A stretch of DNA of 48,041 nt from Bacillota bacterium (lineage in GTDB: Bacteria > Bacillota > Clostridia > DSM-8532), in NCBI GenBank assembly GCA_023459915.1, contig JAEWSN010000046.1, forward strand, positions 1 through 48,041. The letters are read 5' to 3'. Below are positions 6,925 to 16,500 of this stretch, piece after piece; position 1 is the stretch's first letter, and every line of letters begins with the position of its first letter. Below the pieces are notes generated by a model. The model was not told where the DNA came from. It did not search any database and saw nothing but the letters and a program-made list of their open reading frames with translations. A program made the translations under genes and the position numbers.

Positions 6925-7878
6925 TCAGTTTGCGGCGGCCTGCAGCTTGTGCTGCAGCTTGCGCTGGCGGATTTCAAACCAGAGCGGAATGGCGACAAAG
7001 ATGGAGGAGTAGGTGCCGGCAATCATGCCGATGGACAAGGTGAGGCTGAAGTCCTTCAGCGACTGGATGTTGTTGGCGGCGGAAAACGCGTAGAGCGCCA
7101 TCAGGCACATCAGGGTGGTGACCGTGGTGTTGATGGTGCGCGCCAGGGTTTGTCTCACACTGACATTGACAATCTCCGCCAGCGGATGCTTGCGCATGAG
7201 CGTGCTGTTCTCGCGGATGCGGTCGTACATGATGATGGTGTCGTTGATGGAATAGCCGATGACCGTCAGCAGGGCCGCGATGAACCCCTCGTTGAGCGGC
7301 AGCCGGAACGCGATGTAGATGCCGAAGATGATGCCGGCATCGTGAATCAGCGCGAGTACCGCGGTGAAGGCCGCGGAGAAGCCGGACATGATGGCAAAGC
7401 GCCAGGCCACGTAGAACAGAATCAGCACGGAGGAGACAATGACTGCCAGCAGGCCCTTCTCGAGGGTCTCCCGGCCGATGCTCGGCGTGATGCTGACCGT
7501 CTCGTTGCGGCTGGATTCCAGATCCACGGGGAACGCGCCGCCGATGGCCTCACGCAACGCAATGGACTCCGCGTCGGTCAGCGGATCGCTGCCGGCGACA
7601 TCCAGGCGGAGCATCTCCACCTTGTCCGACGTGTTCTCGGCATTGTACGTTTCCATGATGGAGGCGGTGACCTCCTCACCCACGGTCTGCTTTGCCAGCG
7701 CCGCGGCAGCCGACAAATCGATGTGTTCCGTGGCCTCGAAGGTCATGCGGGTACCGCCCTTGAAGGTGATGTCCAGCGTGAGGCCGTTGAAGAAGAACGT
7801 GGCCAGCAGAATCAGCAGGATGGCCGCGCTGAATATGAAGCCGAACTTTCGGTAGTTGAGTATTTCCAGATTTTTCAT
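6925..7878 (-). CDS. secF: Protein translocase subunit SecF
   Basis: Works with SecD to use the proton gradient to pull proteins out of the SecYEG channel. The 317-residue product has the Sec_GG motif LDITFKGGTRM after the first membrane helix, a periplasmic domain (about 45-130) and five further helices including IGYSINDTIIMYDRIREN and the RTINTT segment. RND-family membrane protein. It starts 15 nt after secD and is clearly co-transcribed. Confidence 0.97.
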   Translation of the reverse strand: MKNLEILNYRKFGFIFSAAILLILLATFFFNGLTLDITFKGGTRMTFEATEHIDLSAAAALAKQTVGEEVTASIMETYNAENTSDKVEMLRLDVAGSDPLTDAESIALREAIGGAFPVDLESSRNETVSITPSIGRETLEKGLLAVIVSSVLILFYVAWRFAIMSGFSAAFTAVLALIHDAGIIFGIYIAFRLPLNEGFIAALLTVIGYSINDTIIMYDRIRENSTLMRKHPLAEIVNVSVRQTLARTINTTVTTLMCLMALYAFSAANNIQSLKDFSLTLSIGMIAGTYSSIFVAIPLWFEIRQRKLQHKLQAAAN

Positions 7879-7893
7879 CTCTTTTCCCCTCCC

Positions 7894-9201
7894 TTATGCG
7901 TTCACGCGGTACAGCCACTTTTTCCGTGCAAATGACAGCATCGACACATGCCGCAGCATGATGCGCGAAACTGTCACCGCGGAAAGGAAGCTGACCAGGA
8001 CGCCAAGTCCCAGCGTGAGACCGAAGCCGCGGATGGGGCCTGTGCCGAGGAAGTAGAGCGCGCCGGCCGCGATGAGTGTGGTGATGTTCGAGTCGAGCAC
8101 GGCCACAAAGGCGCGGTTGAAGCCCGCATCGACCGCCGAACGGAAGGTCTTGCCGGCCTTGAGCTCCTCCCGGATGCGTTCCGAGATGACGACGTTCGCG
8201 TCCACGCCCATGCCCACCGACAGGATGATGCCGGCGATGCCGGGCAGGGTGAGTGAAATGTTCAGGTTCGCCAGCAGCAGTACCTGCAGCGCCACCATGC
8301 CGGTGACCGCGATGGCCGCAACCAGACCGGGCAGGCGGTACATCAGAATCATGTACAGGCAGACCAGGATGTAGGCCAGCAGGCCGGCCATCAGGGTCAC
8401 ATTGAGCGCGCCGCGTCCAAGCGTGGGGCTGATGGAGTCCACGGAGACCGTTTCGAGCTTGCAGGGCAGCGCGCCGGAACGGATGCGGTCGGCCAGCGAT
8501 TTGGCCTCCTCCATGGTGAAGTTGCCGGTGATGCGCGCGTTCGGGCTGTCGATGCGGGTGCTGACCGTGGGCGCGGAGATGTTCACGTCATCCATGAATA
8601 TCGCGATGCGCCGGTTGATGAGCCGTCCCGTGGCGTCGGCAAACGCCGTCTGGCCTTCCTTGGTCAGGGTGAGGAACACGCTGTATCCGTTGGTCTCGGT
8701 ATCGATGCCATAATCCGCATCGTCCACCAGACCACCGTCCATGATGATTTTGCCGGTGGGCAGCGGATTGCCGTTGGCGTCGATCATGGATTCATCGACT
8801 TCCTGGAATGTCAGCCGGGCGGTGCTGCCGAGCTCGCGCAGGGCCGCCTGCGGATCGTAATTGGTTTCGTTCTGGGCCCACGGAATTTCCAGGATGATGC
8901 GCTCGTTGGTGGTGTCGATATTGAGGTTCTTGTCGTAGACCCCCTTTGAATCGAGCCGCACCGTGAGGATTTCCTTGGCCGTGTTCAGGTCCTGAATCAC
9001 GTCCGGGTTGCTGGTTCCTTCCGGATACACGGGAACCAGGATGGCATTGATGCCGCCACGGATGTCAATGCCGGTGCGGATGTCCGCCGCGCTCTTCACC
9101 ACGCGGTTCTCCGTCGGGCCGGCGCCGACGATGGCCAGCACGGTGAGCGCCGCGATGACAGCGAGCGTCAGGTACAGTTTCCAGGTTTTCTTGTCGTTCA
9201 T
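7894..9201 (-). CDS. secD: Protein translocase subunit SecD
   Basis: Partner of SecF in proton-driven late protein export. The 435-residue product has helix 1 (about 8-28), the DIRGGINAIL motif, a large extracytoplasmic domain (P1 head with TARLTFQEVDES and GRLINRRIAIFMDD) and five C-terminal helices with GVDANVVISERIREELKAGK. AGGAGG precedes the ATG and a promoter lies about 40 nt upstream of it. Separate secD and secF genes, not the fused Bacillus form. Confidence 0.97.
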   Translation of the reverse strand: MNDKKTWKLYLTLAVIAALTVLAIVGAGPTENRVVKSAADIRTGIDIRGGINAILVPVYPEGTSNPDVIQDLNTAKEILTVRLDSKGVYDKNLNIDTTNERIILEIPWAQNETNYDPQAALRELGSTARLTFQEVDESMIDANGNPLPTGKIIMDGGLVDDADYGIDTETNGYSVFLTLTKEGQTAFADATGRLINRRIAIFMDDVNISAPTVSTRIDSPNARITGNFTMEEAKSLADRIRSGALPCKLETVSVDSISPTLGRGALNVTLMAGLLAYILVCLYMILMYRLPGLVAAIAVTGMVALQVLLLANLNISLTLPGIAGIILSVGMGVDANVVISERIREELKAGKTFRSAVDAGFNRAFVAVLDSNITTLIAAGALYFLGTGPIRGFGLTLGLGVLVSFLSAVTVSRIMLRHVSMLSFARKKWLYRVNA

Positions 9202-9241
9202 CGGGGATTTCCTCCTCCTGTTTGTGGGCAGTCACTCAGGT

Positions 9242-9271
9242 ATTATAAATCTTTCACGTTCCAGGGCACAA
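9242..9271 (-). promoter_or_regulatory. Probable promoter for secD-secF
   Basis: TATAAT (9242-9247) on the minus strand with TTGTGC (9266-9271) 18 bp upstream; good -10, moderate -35. Confidence 0.55.
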
Positions 9272-9357
9272 GTGCAACCGCCGGCGTTCACAGTTTGTTC
9301 ACAACCACTGTGCGTCGCTGTGGCATGACGCGGCCCACCCGCACCCAGGCATGAAGG

Positions 9358-10752
9358 CTATCCTTGTTCAGCCGCTTCAAGTGAAGCTTCCCCCTGCAGC
9401 ATCTCCTGCGCCTTGATCCAGAGCGCGCATTCCACCCGCTTCTTCTCCAGCTCGCAGCCGATGGCGTAGGGCTTCATGAGATCGCCGTTGAACTGCCACG
9501 CGTTGGCCGCGCAGCCGCCGCTGCAGTAGAACTTGGCCCAGCAGGCGTCGCATTCGGGCTTGTTGTAGACGGTGGTCTGGATGAAGCGGTTGCGCATCTC
9601 CGTGTCCTTCACACCCTCGAAAACGGTGCCCATCTGGAATTCCGGCTGTCCCACGAACTGATGGCAGGGATAGAGATCCCCCTCGGGGGTCACCGCCAGG
9701 TACTCCGTGCCGGAACCGCAGCCGCGCAGCCGCTTGGCCACGCAGGGGCCGCCCTCGAGATCGAGGTTGAAATGGAAGAAGCTGAACCAGCGCCCATCCC
9801 TGCGTCGCGTCACATATTCGCGTGCCAGCCGCTCGTACTCGGCCCGGCAGGCATCCATGTCCTCTTCGCGCAGGTCCAGGCCGGAATCGGCGCTGGCCAC
9901 CACGGGCTCCACGGAAACCTGCTCGAACCCGAGATCCGCCAGGTGCAGCACATCGCTTGCGAAATCGAGGTTTGCGCGGGTGAAGGTGCCCCGGACATAG
10001 TAGCTGCGTTCCCCCCGGAGTGCCACCATTTCCCGGATTTTGGGCAGGATGCGGTCATAGGTGCCCGAGCCGTCCACACGGGGCCGCATGCGGTCGTTGG
10101 TTTCCTTCCGGCCGTCGATGGACAGCACAATGTTGTCCATGACCCCGTTGGCCCACTGCATGATCTCTTCGGTCAGCAGGGTGGCGTTGGTGGTGAGCGT
10201 GAACCGGAAATGCTTGTTCGCGGCCGCTTCCCGCTCGCGCGCGTACGCCACGATGTCCTTGATGACCTGGACATTCATCAGCGGCTCGCCGCCGAAGAAG
10301 TCCACCTCGAGGTTCCGCCGGTTGCCCGAGTTCTGAAGCAGGAAGTCGATGGCCTTCTTCCCCACCTCCGCGCTCATGAGCGACCGGTGTCCCATGTATT
10401 CGCCGGTTCCGGCAAAACAGTATTTGCAGCGCAGGTTGCAGTCGTGCGCGATGTGCAGGCACAGGGCCTTGACCACGGTGGACTTGTTCCAGACCGGCAG
10501 CATGTCCCGATATGGGTCTTCCGTAAAGAGCAACCCTTCCCGCTTGAGCGTCATCAGCTCTTCGAGCGCTTCGGCAACGGCTTCGGGGGTGTTCTCCCCG
10601 CGCAACGCCTCGAGCGCGGCTTCATCCGCCACCGCGCCCGTGTCGTCGAGGCAGGCCAGCACCCGGTACGCCAGCGCGTCGAGCACGTGCACGGCGCCGC
10701 TGTTGACGTCCACCGCCATGTGGGTATTGTCCATAGAAAAAGCATGAACCAT
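9358..10752 (-). CDS. Radical SAM SCIFF peptide maturase (thioether-forming)
   Basis: Radical SAM enzyme of the SPASM group that installs cysteine-to-threonine (or similar) thioether bonds in the six-cysteine SCIFF peptide. The 464-residue product has an N-terminal peptide-binding segment (about 1-90, opening HAFSMDNTHMAVDVNSGAVH), the [4Fe-4S] motif CNLRCKYC (C105, C109, C112) and FFGGEPLMN, and a C-terminal SPASM region (CGSGTEYLAVTPEGDLYPC, then CDACWAKFYCSGGC and a last Cys near IGCELEKK). The ATG before VHAF is chosen because GGGGAG lies 5 nt upstream. The precursor gene lies 263 nt upstream on the same strand, separated by two hairpins. Confidence 0.93.
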   Translation of the reverse strand: MVHAFSMDNTHMAVDVNSGAVHVLDALAYRVLACLDDTGAVADEAALEALRGENTPEAVAEALEELMTLKREGLLFTEDPYRDMLPVWNKSTVVKALCLHIAHDCNLRCKYCFAGTGEYMGHRSLMSAEVGKKAIDFLLQNSGNRRNLEVDFFGGEPLMNVQVIKDIVAYAREREAAANKHFRFTLTTNATLLTEEIMQWANGVMDNIVLSIDGRKETNDRMRPRVDGSGTYDRILPKIREMVALRGERSYYVRGTFTRANLDFASDVLHLADLGFEQVSVEPVVASADSGLDLREEDMDACRAEYERLAREYVTRRRDGRWFSFFHFNLDLEGGPCVAKRLRGCGSGTEYLAVTPEGDLYPCHQFVGQPEFQMGTVFEGVKDTEMRNRFIQTTVYNKPECDACWAKFYCSGGCAANAWQFNGDLMKPYAIGCELEKKRVECALWIKAQEMLQGEASLEAAEQG

Positions 10753-10887
10753 GTGATCTCCCCGTTCCAACTGTTGCTGTTGGCTTGCACTGTGTGTTCA
10801 AAACTGTTGCCGATTGGCTGCCGCGCCTGGTTCCCGCGATACGGCCGGGCCCACGGCCGGACATGCCGCCGTTTTCGGACATGGGAA

Positions 10888-10907
10888 AGGGGCTTGCTGA
10901 CAAGCCC
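10888..10907 (-). terminator. Hairpin between SCIFF and its maturase
   Basis: GGGGCTTG, CTGA loop, CAAGCCCC: a perfect 8-bp stem. On the minus strand the following T-run is short, so it may protect or slow rather than terminate. Confidence 0.45.
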
Positions 10908-10968
10908 CTCATGCCGGTTGCGTTGAATGGGTCTGTTTGTCTTTCCCCAACGCGGATGCGCTCCACAG

Positions 10969-10998
10969 AAAAATCTCCCGGCGGCAGGCCGCTGGGAG
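10969..10998 (-). terminator. Leaky terminator after the SCIFF peptide gene
   Basis: On the minus strand CTCCC.GCGGC and GCCGC.GGGAG pair and are followed by ATTTTT, 18 nt after the SCIFF stop. Partial read-through here would give more precursor than maturase, as expected for a RiPP pair. Confidence 0.7.
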
Positions 10999-11015
10999 CC
11001 GCTTTTGCCGGAGGC

Positions 11016-11153
11016 TCAGCGCTCGCACTTCTGGTTGGCGACGGTGCAGGATGTTTTGCAGGCGGATTGGCAGGATGTTTGGCATTCGCCGCAGCCCGCC
11101 TTCTTGATGTCCTTGTTGAGCGTAGCGCCCGCCAATGTCTTGATGTGTTTCAT
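11016..11153 (-). CDS. Six-cysteine SCIFF ribosomal peptide precursor
   Basis: A 45-residue peptide, MKHIKTLAGATLNKDIKKAG followed by a cysteine-rich core. Six Cys sit at 21, 24, 28, 32, 36 and 43, the hallmark of the SCIFF (six cysteines in forty-five residues) family. GGGAGG lies 8 nt before the ATG. The product is thought to be modified by the adjacent radical SAM enzyme to carry thioether links; its cellular role is not established. The gene has its own promoter. Confidence 0.95.
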   Translation of the reverse strand: MKHIKTLAGATLNKDIKKAGCGECQTSCQSACKTSCTVANQKCER

Positions 11154-11194
11154 GATGGTACCTCCCACAGACAAATCGCTTGTTTGTTCATCTC

Positions 11195-11223
11195 ATTATA
11201 CTCATCCGTCCCGGTTCCGGCAA
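11195..11223 (-). promoter_or_regulatory. Promoter for the SCIFF peptide
   Basis: TATAAT (11195-11200) and TTGCCG (11218-11223) on the minus strand with 17-bp spacing; leader about 35 nt. Confidence 0.65.
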
Positions 11224-11283
11224 GTCCCGCGTCGCAGCGGGTTCCGCCTTGTGGAACAGCGCCCGCCGCGCAGTCTGCCACGA

Positions 11284-11355
11284 TGGCACACGGTCTGCCG
11301 CCGGATTGTGTCACGTCGGTGGCACGCGGTCTGCCTACGGATTGTGTCACGTCGA
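11284..11355. repeat. 36-bp tandem duplication at the recD2 3' end
   Basis: Units 11284-11319 and 11320-11355 share GATTGTGTCACGTCG and CGGTCTGCC with few differences. The unit next to the gene contains the recD2 stop codon (11347-11349). Confidence 0.8.
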
Positions 11356-13572
11356 CGCACCACCGCCCGCTGCCGGCACGCCGTTGCGGATGCGGTCGGC
11401 CAGGCGCGTGTTGCGCTTGCGGATGCGGTTGTTGGCCACCGCCATGCCCAGCGCCCGGCGCGAGCCCACCAGCACCAGCAGGCGCTTGGCCCGTGTGACG
11501 CAGGTATACAGCAGGTTCCGCTGCAGCATCATGTAGTGCTGTGTGCCGATGGGTGCCACCACCACGGGATACTCGCTGCCCTGCGCCTTGTGGACGGTCA
11601 CCGCGTAGGCCGGCATGATTTCGTCGAGCTCCGATATCTCATAGGGCACCGGCAGTCCGTCGAACCGGATGGTCACCGTGCCATCCTCGCGATCGATGCC
11701 CGCAAGCGTCCCCATGTCGCCGTTGAACACATTCTTGTCGTAATTGTTGCGAATCTGCATCACCTTGTCGCCCAGACGGTACACATTGCCCGCGTACTTC
11801 ACGGTTTCCGGAGAGGGATTCAGCGCCTGCTGCAGCAATCCGTTCATGGCCGCGGCGCCCGTCTCCCCGCGCTGCATGGGGCACAGCACCTGGATGTCGG
11901 TCATGGGGTTGAAGCCGTACCGGGCCGGCAGCCGGCGCGCGCACAGATCCTGGATGGTCAGCGCGGCCTCATGCGGATCCTCCCGCTCAATGAAGAAGAA
12001 ATCGGCATCCCGCACGGTTTTGAGATCCGGCATCTCCCCCCGGTTGATCCGGTGGGCGTTGCGGATGATGGCCGAGCCCTCCGCCTGCCGGAAAATGCGG
12101 GTGAGCCGCACCACCGCGGCCCGTTCGGAGGCCATCACGTCGAGCAGAATGTTGCCCGGCCCCACGGACGGGAGCTGGTCCACATCGCCCACCAGCAGCA
12201 GCACCGCCGTCTCCGGCACGGCCTTGAGCAGATCGTACAGCAGCAGGATGTCCACCATGGAGGTTTCATCCACCACCAGCACATCGCACACCAGGGGATT
12301 CTCGGCATTGCGCGCGGCCCCCTCCGGCGGCTTGTACTCCAGCAGCCGGTGGATGGTCCGGGCCTCCCGCCCGGTGGTCTCCGCCAGCCGCTTGGCCGCG
12401 CGTCCGGTGGGCGCGGCCAGCAGCACATTGGCACCGAAGGCCTCGAAAGCCCGCAGAATGGCCAGCGTGGTGGTGGTCTTGCCGGTACCCGGCCCGCCCG
12501 TCAGCACCGTACACTTGGCGGAAACCGCCATGCGCACCGCCTCCCGCTGCACCGGATCGTAGGTCAATCCGCTCTCCCGCTCGGCTTGGGCCAGCACGGG
12601 CTCCGGATCCATGTCCCGATACGGGCTCTGTGTGCCCATCAGCGTCAGCAGCCGGGTGGCCACGCCCGTCTCCGCGTACCAGAACACCGGCAGCCACAAC
12701 AGCGCGTTCGGATCGGCGATGGCCTCGCTCGCGGTTTCCGTCAGGCGCAGGCCCGCCGGCTGATCCGGATGCTCCACCACGATGTCGCGGTCGATCGCCA
12801 TTTGCGACAGGGATCGGCCAATCACGTCCGCCGGCAGCTCCAGCAGCTTTTCACACGCCTTTTCGAGCTGCGGGCGCGTCACATAGCAGTGTCCCTGGCC
12901 GGACAGCTCGTTGATGACATACAGGATGCCGGACCGGCACCGCGCGTAGGAAAGCGGGTCCACGCCCAGCTTTTTTGCGATGGCGTCCGCCGTCCGGAAG
13001 CCGATGCCCCAGATGTCGTCCGCCAGCCGGTAGGGATTCTCCCGCACCGTCTGGATGGCGGCGTTGCCATAGGTCTTGTAGATTTTGCCCGCATAGTGGG
13101 TGGACACGTCGTGATCCTGCAAAAACAGCATCAGGTTCTTGATTTCCTGCTGTTCCAGCCAAGCCTTGCGAATCATGGACACCCGCTTGTCCCCGATGCC
13201 GGGCACACGATGGAGGTCTTCCGGGCGCTCGTCGAGCACCTGCAGCGTGTCGTTGCGGAAGGTTCGGACAATGAGCTTGGCAAACTTGGGCCCGATGCCC
13301 TTGATGAGTCCGCTGCCCAGGTATTTCTCCAGTCCCGCCAGCGTCGCCGGCACCGTCTCCTCGAAGGAGGCCGCCGCAAACTGCCGGCCGAACTTGGTGT
13401 CCATCCGCCACTCCCCGCTGACACGGATGGTGGATCCGACGCGCACCGTGGCCAGCGTGCCCACCAGCGTCACCAGGTCCGGAAAGCCCTTGGACTTGAT
13501 CTTGACCACGGCAAACCCGCTCTGTTCATTGCTGAAGGTGATGCGCTCCACCACGCCGGAGAGTTGCTCCAT
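11347..13572 (-). CDS. recD2: ATP-dependent RecD2-type DNA helicase
   Basis: 5'-3' SF1B helicase acting outside RecBCD, implicated in DNA repair and replication-fork handling. The 741-residue product has an N-terminal OB-like domain (about 1-75), HhH-like segments (GLIKGIGPKFAKLIVRTF, RVPGIGDKRVSMI, DIWGIGFRTADAIAKKLG), then the helicase core: Walker A GGPGTGKTTTT, DETSMVD, GDVDQLPSVGPG, and C-terminal TVHKAQGSEYPVVV and LLYTCVTRAKRLLVLVG. The ATG before EQLSGVVE is chosen: GAGGG upstream, only 4 nt after the metH stop, so the two genes are co-transcribed. Length matches the family (about 740). Confidence 0.96.
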   Translation of the reverse strand: MEQLSGVVERITFSNEQSGFAVVKIKSKGFPDLVTLVGTLATVRVGSTIRVSGEWRMDTKFGRQFAAASFEETVPATLAGLEKYLGSGLIKGIGPKFAKLIVRTFRNDTLQVLDERPEDLHRVPGIGDKRVSMIRKAWLEQQEIKNLMLFLQDHDVSTHYAGKIYKTYGNAAIQTVRENPYRLADDIWGIGFRTADAIAKKLGVDPLSYARCRSGILYVINELSGQGHCYVTRPQLEKACEKLLELPADVIGRSLSQMAIDRDIVVEHPDQPAGLRLTETASEAIADPNALLWLPVFWYAETGVATRLLTLMGTQSPYRDMDPEPVLAQAERESGLTYDPVQREAVRMAVSAKCTVLTGGPGTGKTTTTLAILRAFEAFGANVLLAAPTGRAAKRLAETTGREARTIHRLLEYKPPEGAARNAENPLVCDVLVVDETSMVDILLLYDLLKAVPETAVLLLVGDVDQLPSVGPGNILLDVMASERAAVVRLTRIFRQAEGSAIIRNAHRINRGEMPDLKTVRDADFFFIEREDPHEAALTIQDLCARRLPARYGFNPMTDIQVLCPMQRGETGAAAMNGLLQQALNPSPETVKYAGNVYRLGDKVMQIRNNYDKNVFNGDMGTLAGIDREDGTVTIRFDGLPVPYEISELDEIMPAYAVTVHKAQGSEYPVVVAPIGTQHYMMLQRNLLYTCVTRAKRLLVLVGSRRALGMAVANNRIRKRNTRLADRIRNGVPAAGGGAST

Positions 13573-13576
13573 CCGC

Positions 13577-16500
13577 TCAGATGCCCTCCCTTGCGTCAAA
13601 GTACCTGGCCTTGCCGGAGGCGAACACCAGCGCGGCCACGGAGGAAACCGGCACCAGCATGTTGCTGTCGGTCAGGGTGATGCCTGTCTCCCCGGCAGGA
13701 TCGAGCAAGGCGAGGATCTCCCGCTTCAGGGCGTGATCCGGGCAGGCCGGATACCCCGGCGCGGGCCGGATGCCCACATATTTTTCATGGAAGAGATCCT
13801 CCATGGTGAGATCCTCGTCGGGCACATACCCCCAGTCCATCCGCCGGATGCGCAGATGCAGCCACTCGGCATAGGCTTCCGCCAGCCGGTCGCACAGCAG
13901 GCGGATCATGATGGCCCGGTAGTCGTCTCCGGCCGCCTTGGCCGCCTCGATCAGGGGGTCGGCATGCAGGCCCGCGCTGACGGCAAACATGCCCAGCCAG
14001 TCGTGCGGGTTGGCGGCATCCCCCGTGTGCGCCCGCAGGATGAAGTCCGCAAGCGAGAGATGGGGCACGGCCTTGCGGACAATCTGCCTGGGAAGATGGA
14101 TTCGGTGCGGGGTCGCGCCTTCCCGGAACGCGGTTTCATCCCGGTGGACAAGCACATCCTCCTGACGGGCCAGGGCCGGGAACAGTCCGAACACGCCCAC
14201 AAGCCCAATATCCTGTTCCGTTTCCCAGGCATCGAGCAGGGCATGTGCGTCCGACAGCAGGCGGCGCGCCTCGGGGCCCTTTTCCGGATCCAGCAGCACC
14301 TTTTCCACGGTTCCCTGCATTTGCCACGCCTTGAGGAAGAAATTCCAGTTGATGAACGGCCGCAGCGCGCGGACACCCACGTCGGTGAGTGTGGTGACCC
14401 CGGGCTTGGCGGGGCGGACGGGGTGCGGCTCGTACCCGTCGCGGAGCCGGTCCATCCGGGCATCCTCGAGGGAAATGGTTTCACTGGCGAGCCGGGTCAC
14501 CTGGCCGGCCAGTTCCCGGTAGGACTCGTCTATCTGCGCCAGGAAGGCGGTGCGGCGGTGGGGATCGCACAGGATGGCAGCCACCTCCACGCTTTTGGAG
14601 GCGTCCAGGCAGTGGATGACCCCATGCGGGTACATCGGCGCGATTTTCAGGGCCGTGTGCGCCTTGGAGGTCGCCGCGCCGCCAATGAGGATGGGCATGG
14701 TGAGCCCCTCGGCCCGCATGTGGTCGGCCACCTGGCGCATTTCCTCCAATGATGGCGTGATGAGGCCCGAAAGGCCCACCATGTCCGCCTTCAGCTCACG
14801 CGCCTTGGCCGCAATCTCCTCCTTGGGCACCATGACACCGAGATCGATCACCTCGAAATTGTTGCAGCCGAGCACCACGCCGACAATGTTCTTGCCGATG
14901 TCATGCACGTCGCCGGCCACCGTGGCCATGACGATGCGGCCGGCTTTTGACGCGGTGCCCGCGTTCTCCGCCTCGATATACGGCAGCAGCACCGCCACCG
15001 CCTTTTTCATGACGCGGGCCGACCGGATGACCTGCGGCAGGAACATTTTCCCTTCCGCAAACAGATCCCCGACCGTCTTCATGCCGGTCATCAGCACATT
15101 CTCGATCAGCGAGAGCGCGGAGGTCTGCGCGGGCAGCGCCTCGAGCACGTCCGCCTCCACATATTGATCCAGGCCCTTGACCAAAGCGTGGACCAGGCGG
15201 GTATCCACCGGCTCGCTCCGCCAGGCGGGCACAACATCCGGCCTGGACTGCTCCGTCTCTCCCGCAAGCCCCATCGCGTGAGCCAGCAGACGCTCCGACG
15301 CGTCCGGGCGCCGGTTGAGCACCACATCCTCACACAAATCGCGCAGCTGCGGTTCCACCTCTTCGTACGGCTGAAGCATGCCGGGGTTCACGATGCCCAT
15401 GTCCATGCCGGCCTGCACCGCATGATACAGGAACACCGCGTGCATGGCCTCACGGACGCGGTTGTTGCCGCGGAACGAGAACGACAGGTTGCTGACGCCG
15501 CCGGACACCTTCGCGCCGGGCAGGTTTTCATGTATCCATTTGCAGGCGCGGATGTAGTCGACCCCATAGGCGTCGTGCTCCGGCATGCCGGTGGCCAGCG
15601 CCAGGATGTTGGGATCGAAGATGATGTCCTCCGGCGGAAAACCGACTTGTTCGGTCAGCAGCCGATAGGCGCGTCCGCAGATTTCGATTTTGCGTTCAAA
15701 GGTGTCCGCCTGACCTTTTTCATCAAAGGCCATGAACACCACGGCCGCGCCCAGCTGCCGCAGCGCGCGCGCCTGTTCGAGCAGCTTCGTCTCCCCGGCC
15801 TTGAGGCTGATGGAGTTGGCGATGTTCTTGCCCTGGATGGCCTTCAGGCCAATCAGCAGCACCTCGAAATCCGAGGAGTCCACCATCACCGGCACCCGCG
15901 CGATGTCCGGATCGGCCGCCAGCAGCCGCAGGAAATGCAGCATTTCCTTTTTGGCGTCGAGCAGTCCGTCATCAATGTTCACGTCGATGACCTGCGCACC
16001 ATTCTCCACCTGATCCCGGGCGATGTCGAGCGCCTCGCGGTAGTTGCCCTCCCGGATGAGCCGGGCGAACTTGGCCGACCCCGCCACATTGGTGCGCTCG
16101 CCGATGTTCAGGAAGTTGTTCTCCCGGGTCACGGCCTTGACCTCCAGACCGGCCAGGCGCAACACCCCGTCCGGTTCCGGCACCATGCGGGGCAGCTTTG
16201 CGTTCGCCGTGTCCGCGATGGCCCGGATGTGCGCCGGCGTGGTGCCGCAGCAGCCGCCCACATAGTTGACAAAGCCGTCATCGATGAGCTCCGCCAGCAG
16301 CGCCGCCGTCTGCTCCGGTGTTTCCACATACCGGCCGAACGCGTCCGGCAGGCCCGCGTTCGGGTGGATGCCGACCGGCAGCGCCTGTGTCTGCGCCAGG
16401 CGGCGCACATGCGGCACCAGATCTCTCGCGCCGAAGGAGCAGTTCAGGCCCACGGCACACAGGAGCGGGCTGCGGACGGATGCCGCGAAGGCCTCCACCG

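Noticed and set aside
10927..13680. A 917-codon plus-strand open frame opposite recD2
   Set aside because: Antisense shadow of a GC-rich gene; no domains, no ribosome binding site, and recD2 is complete on the other strand.
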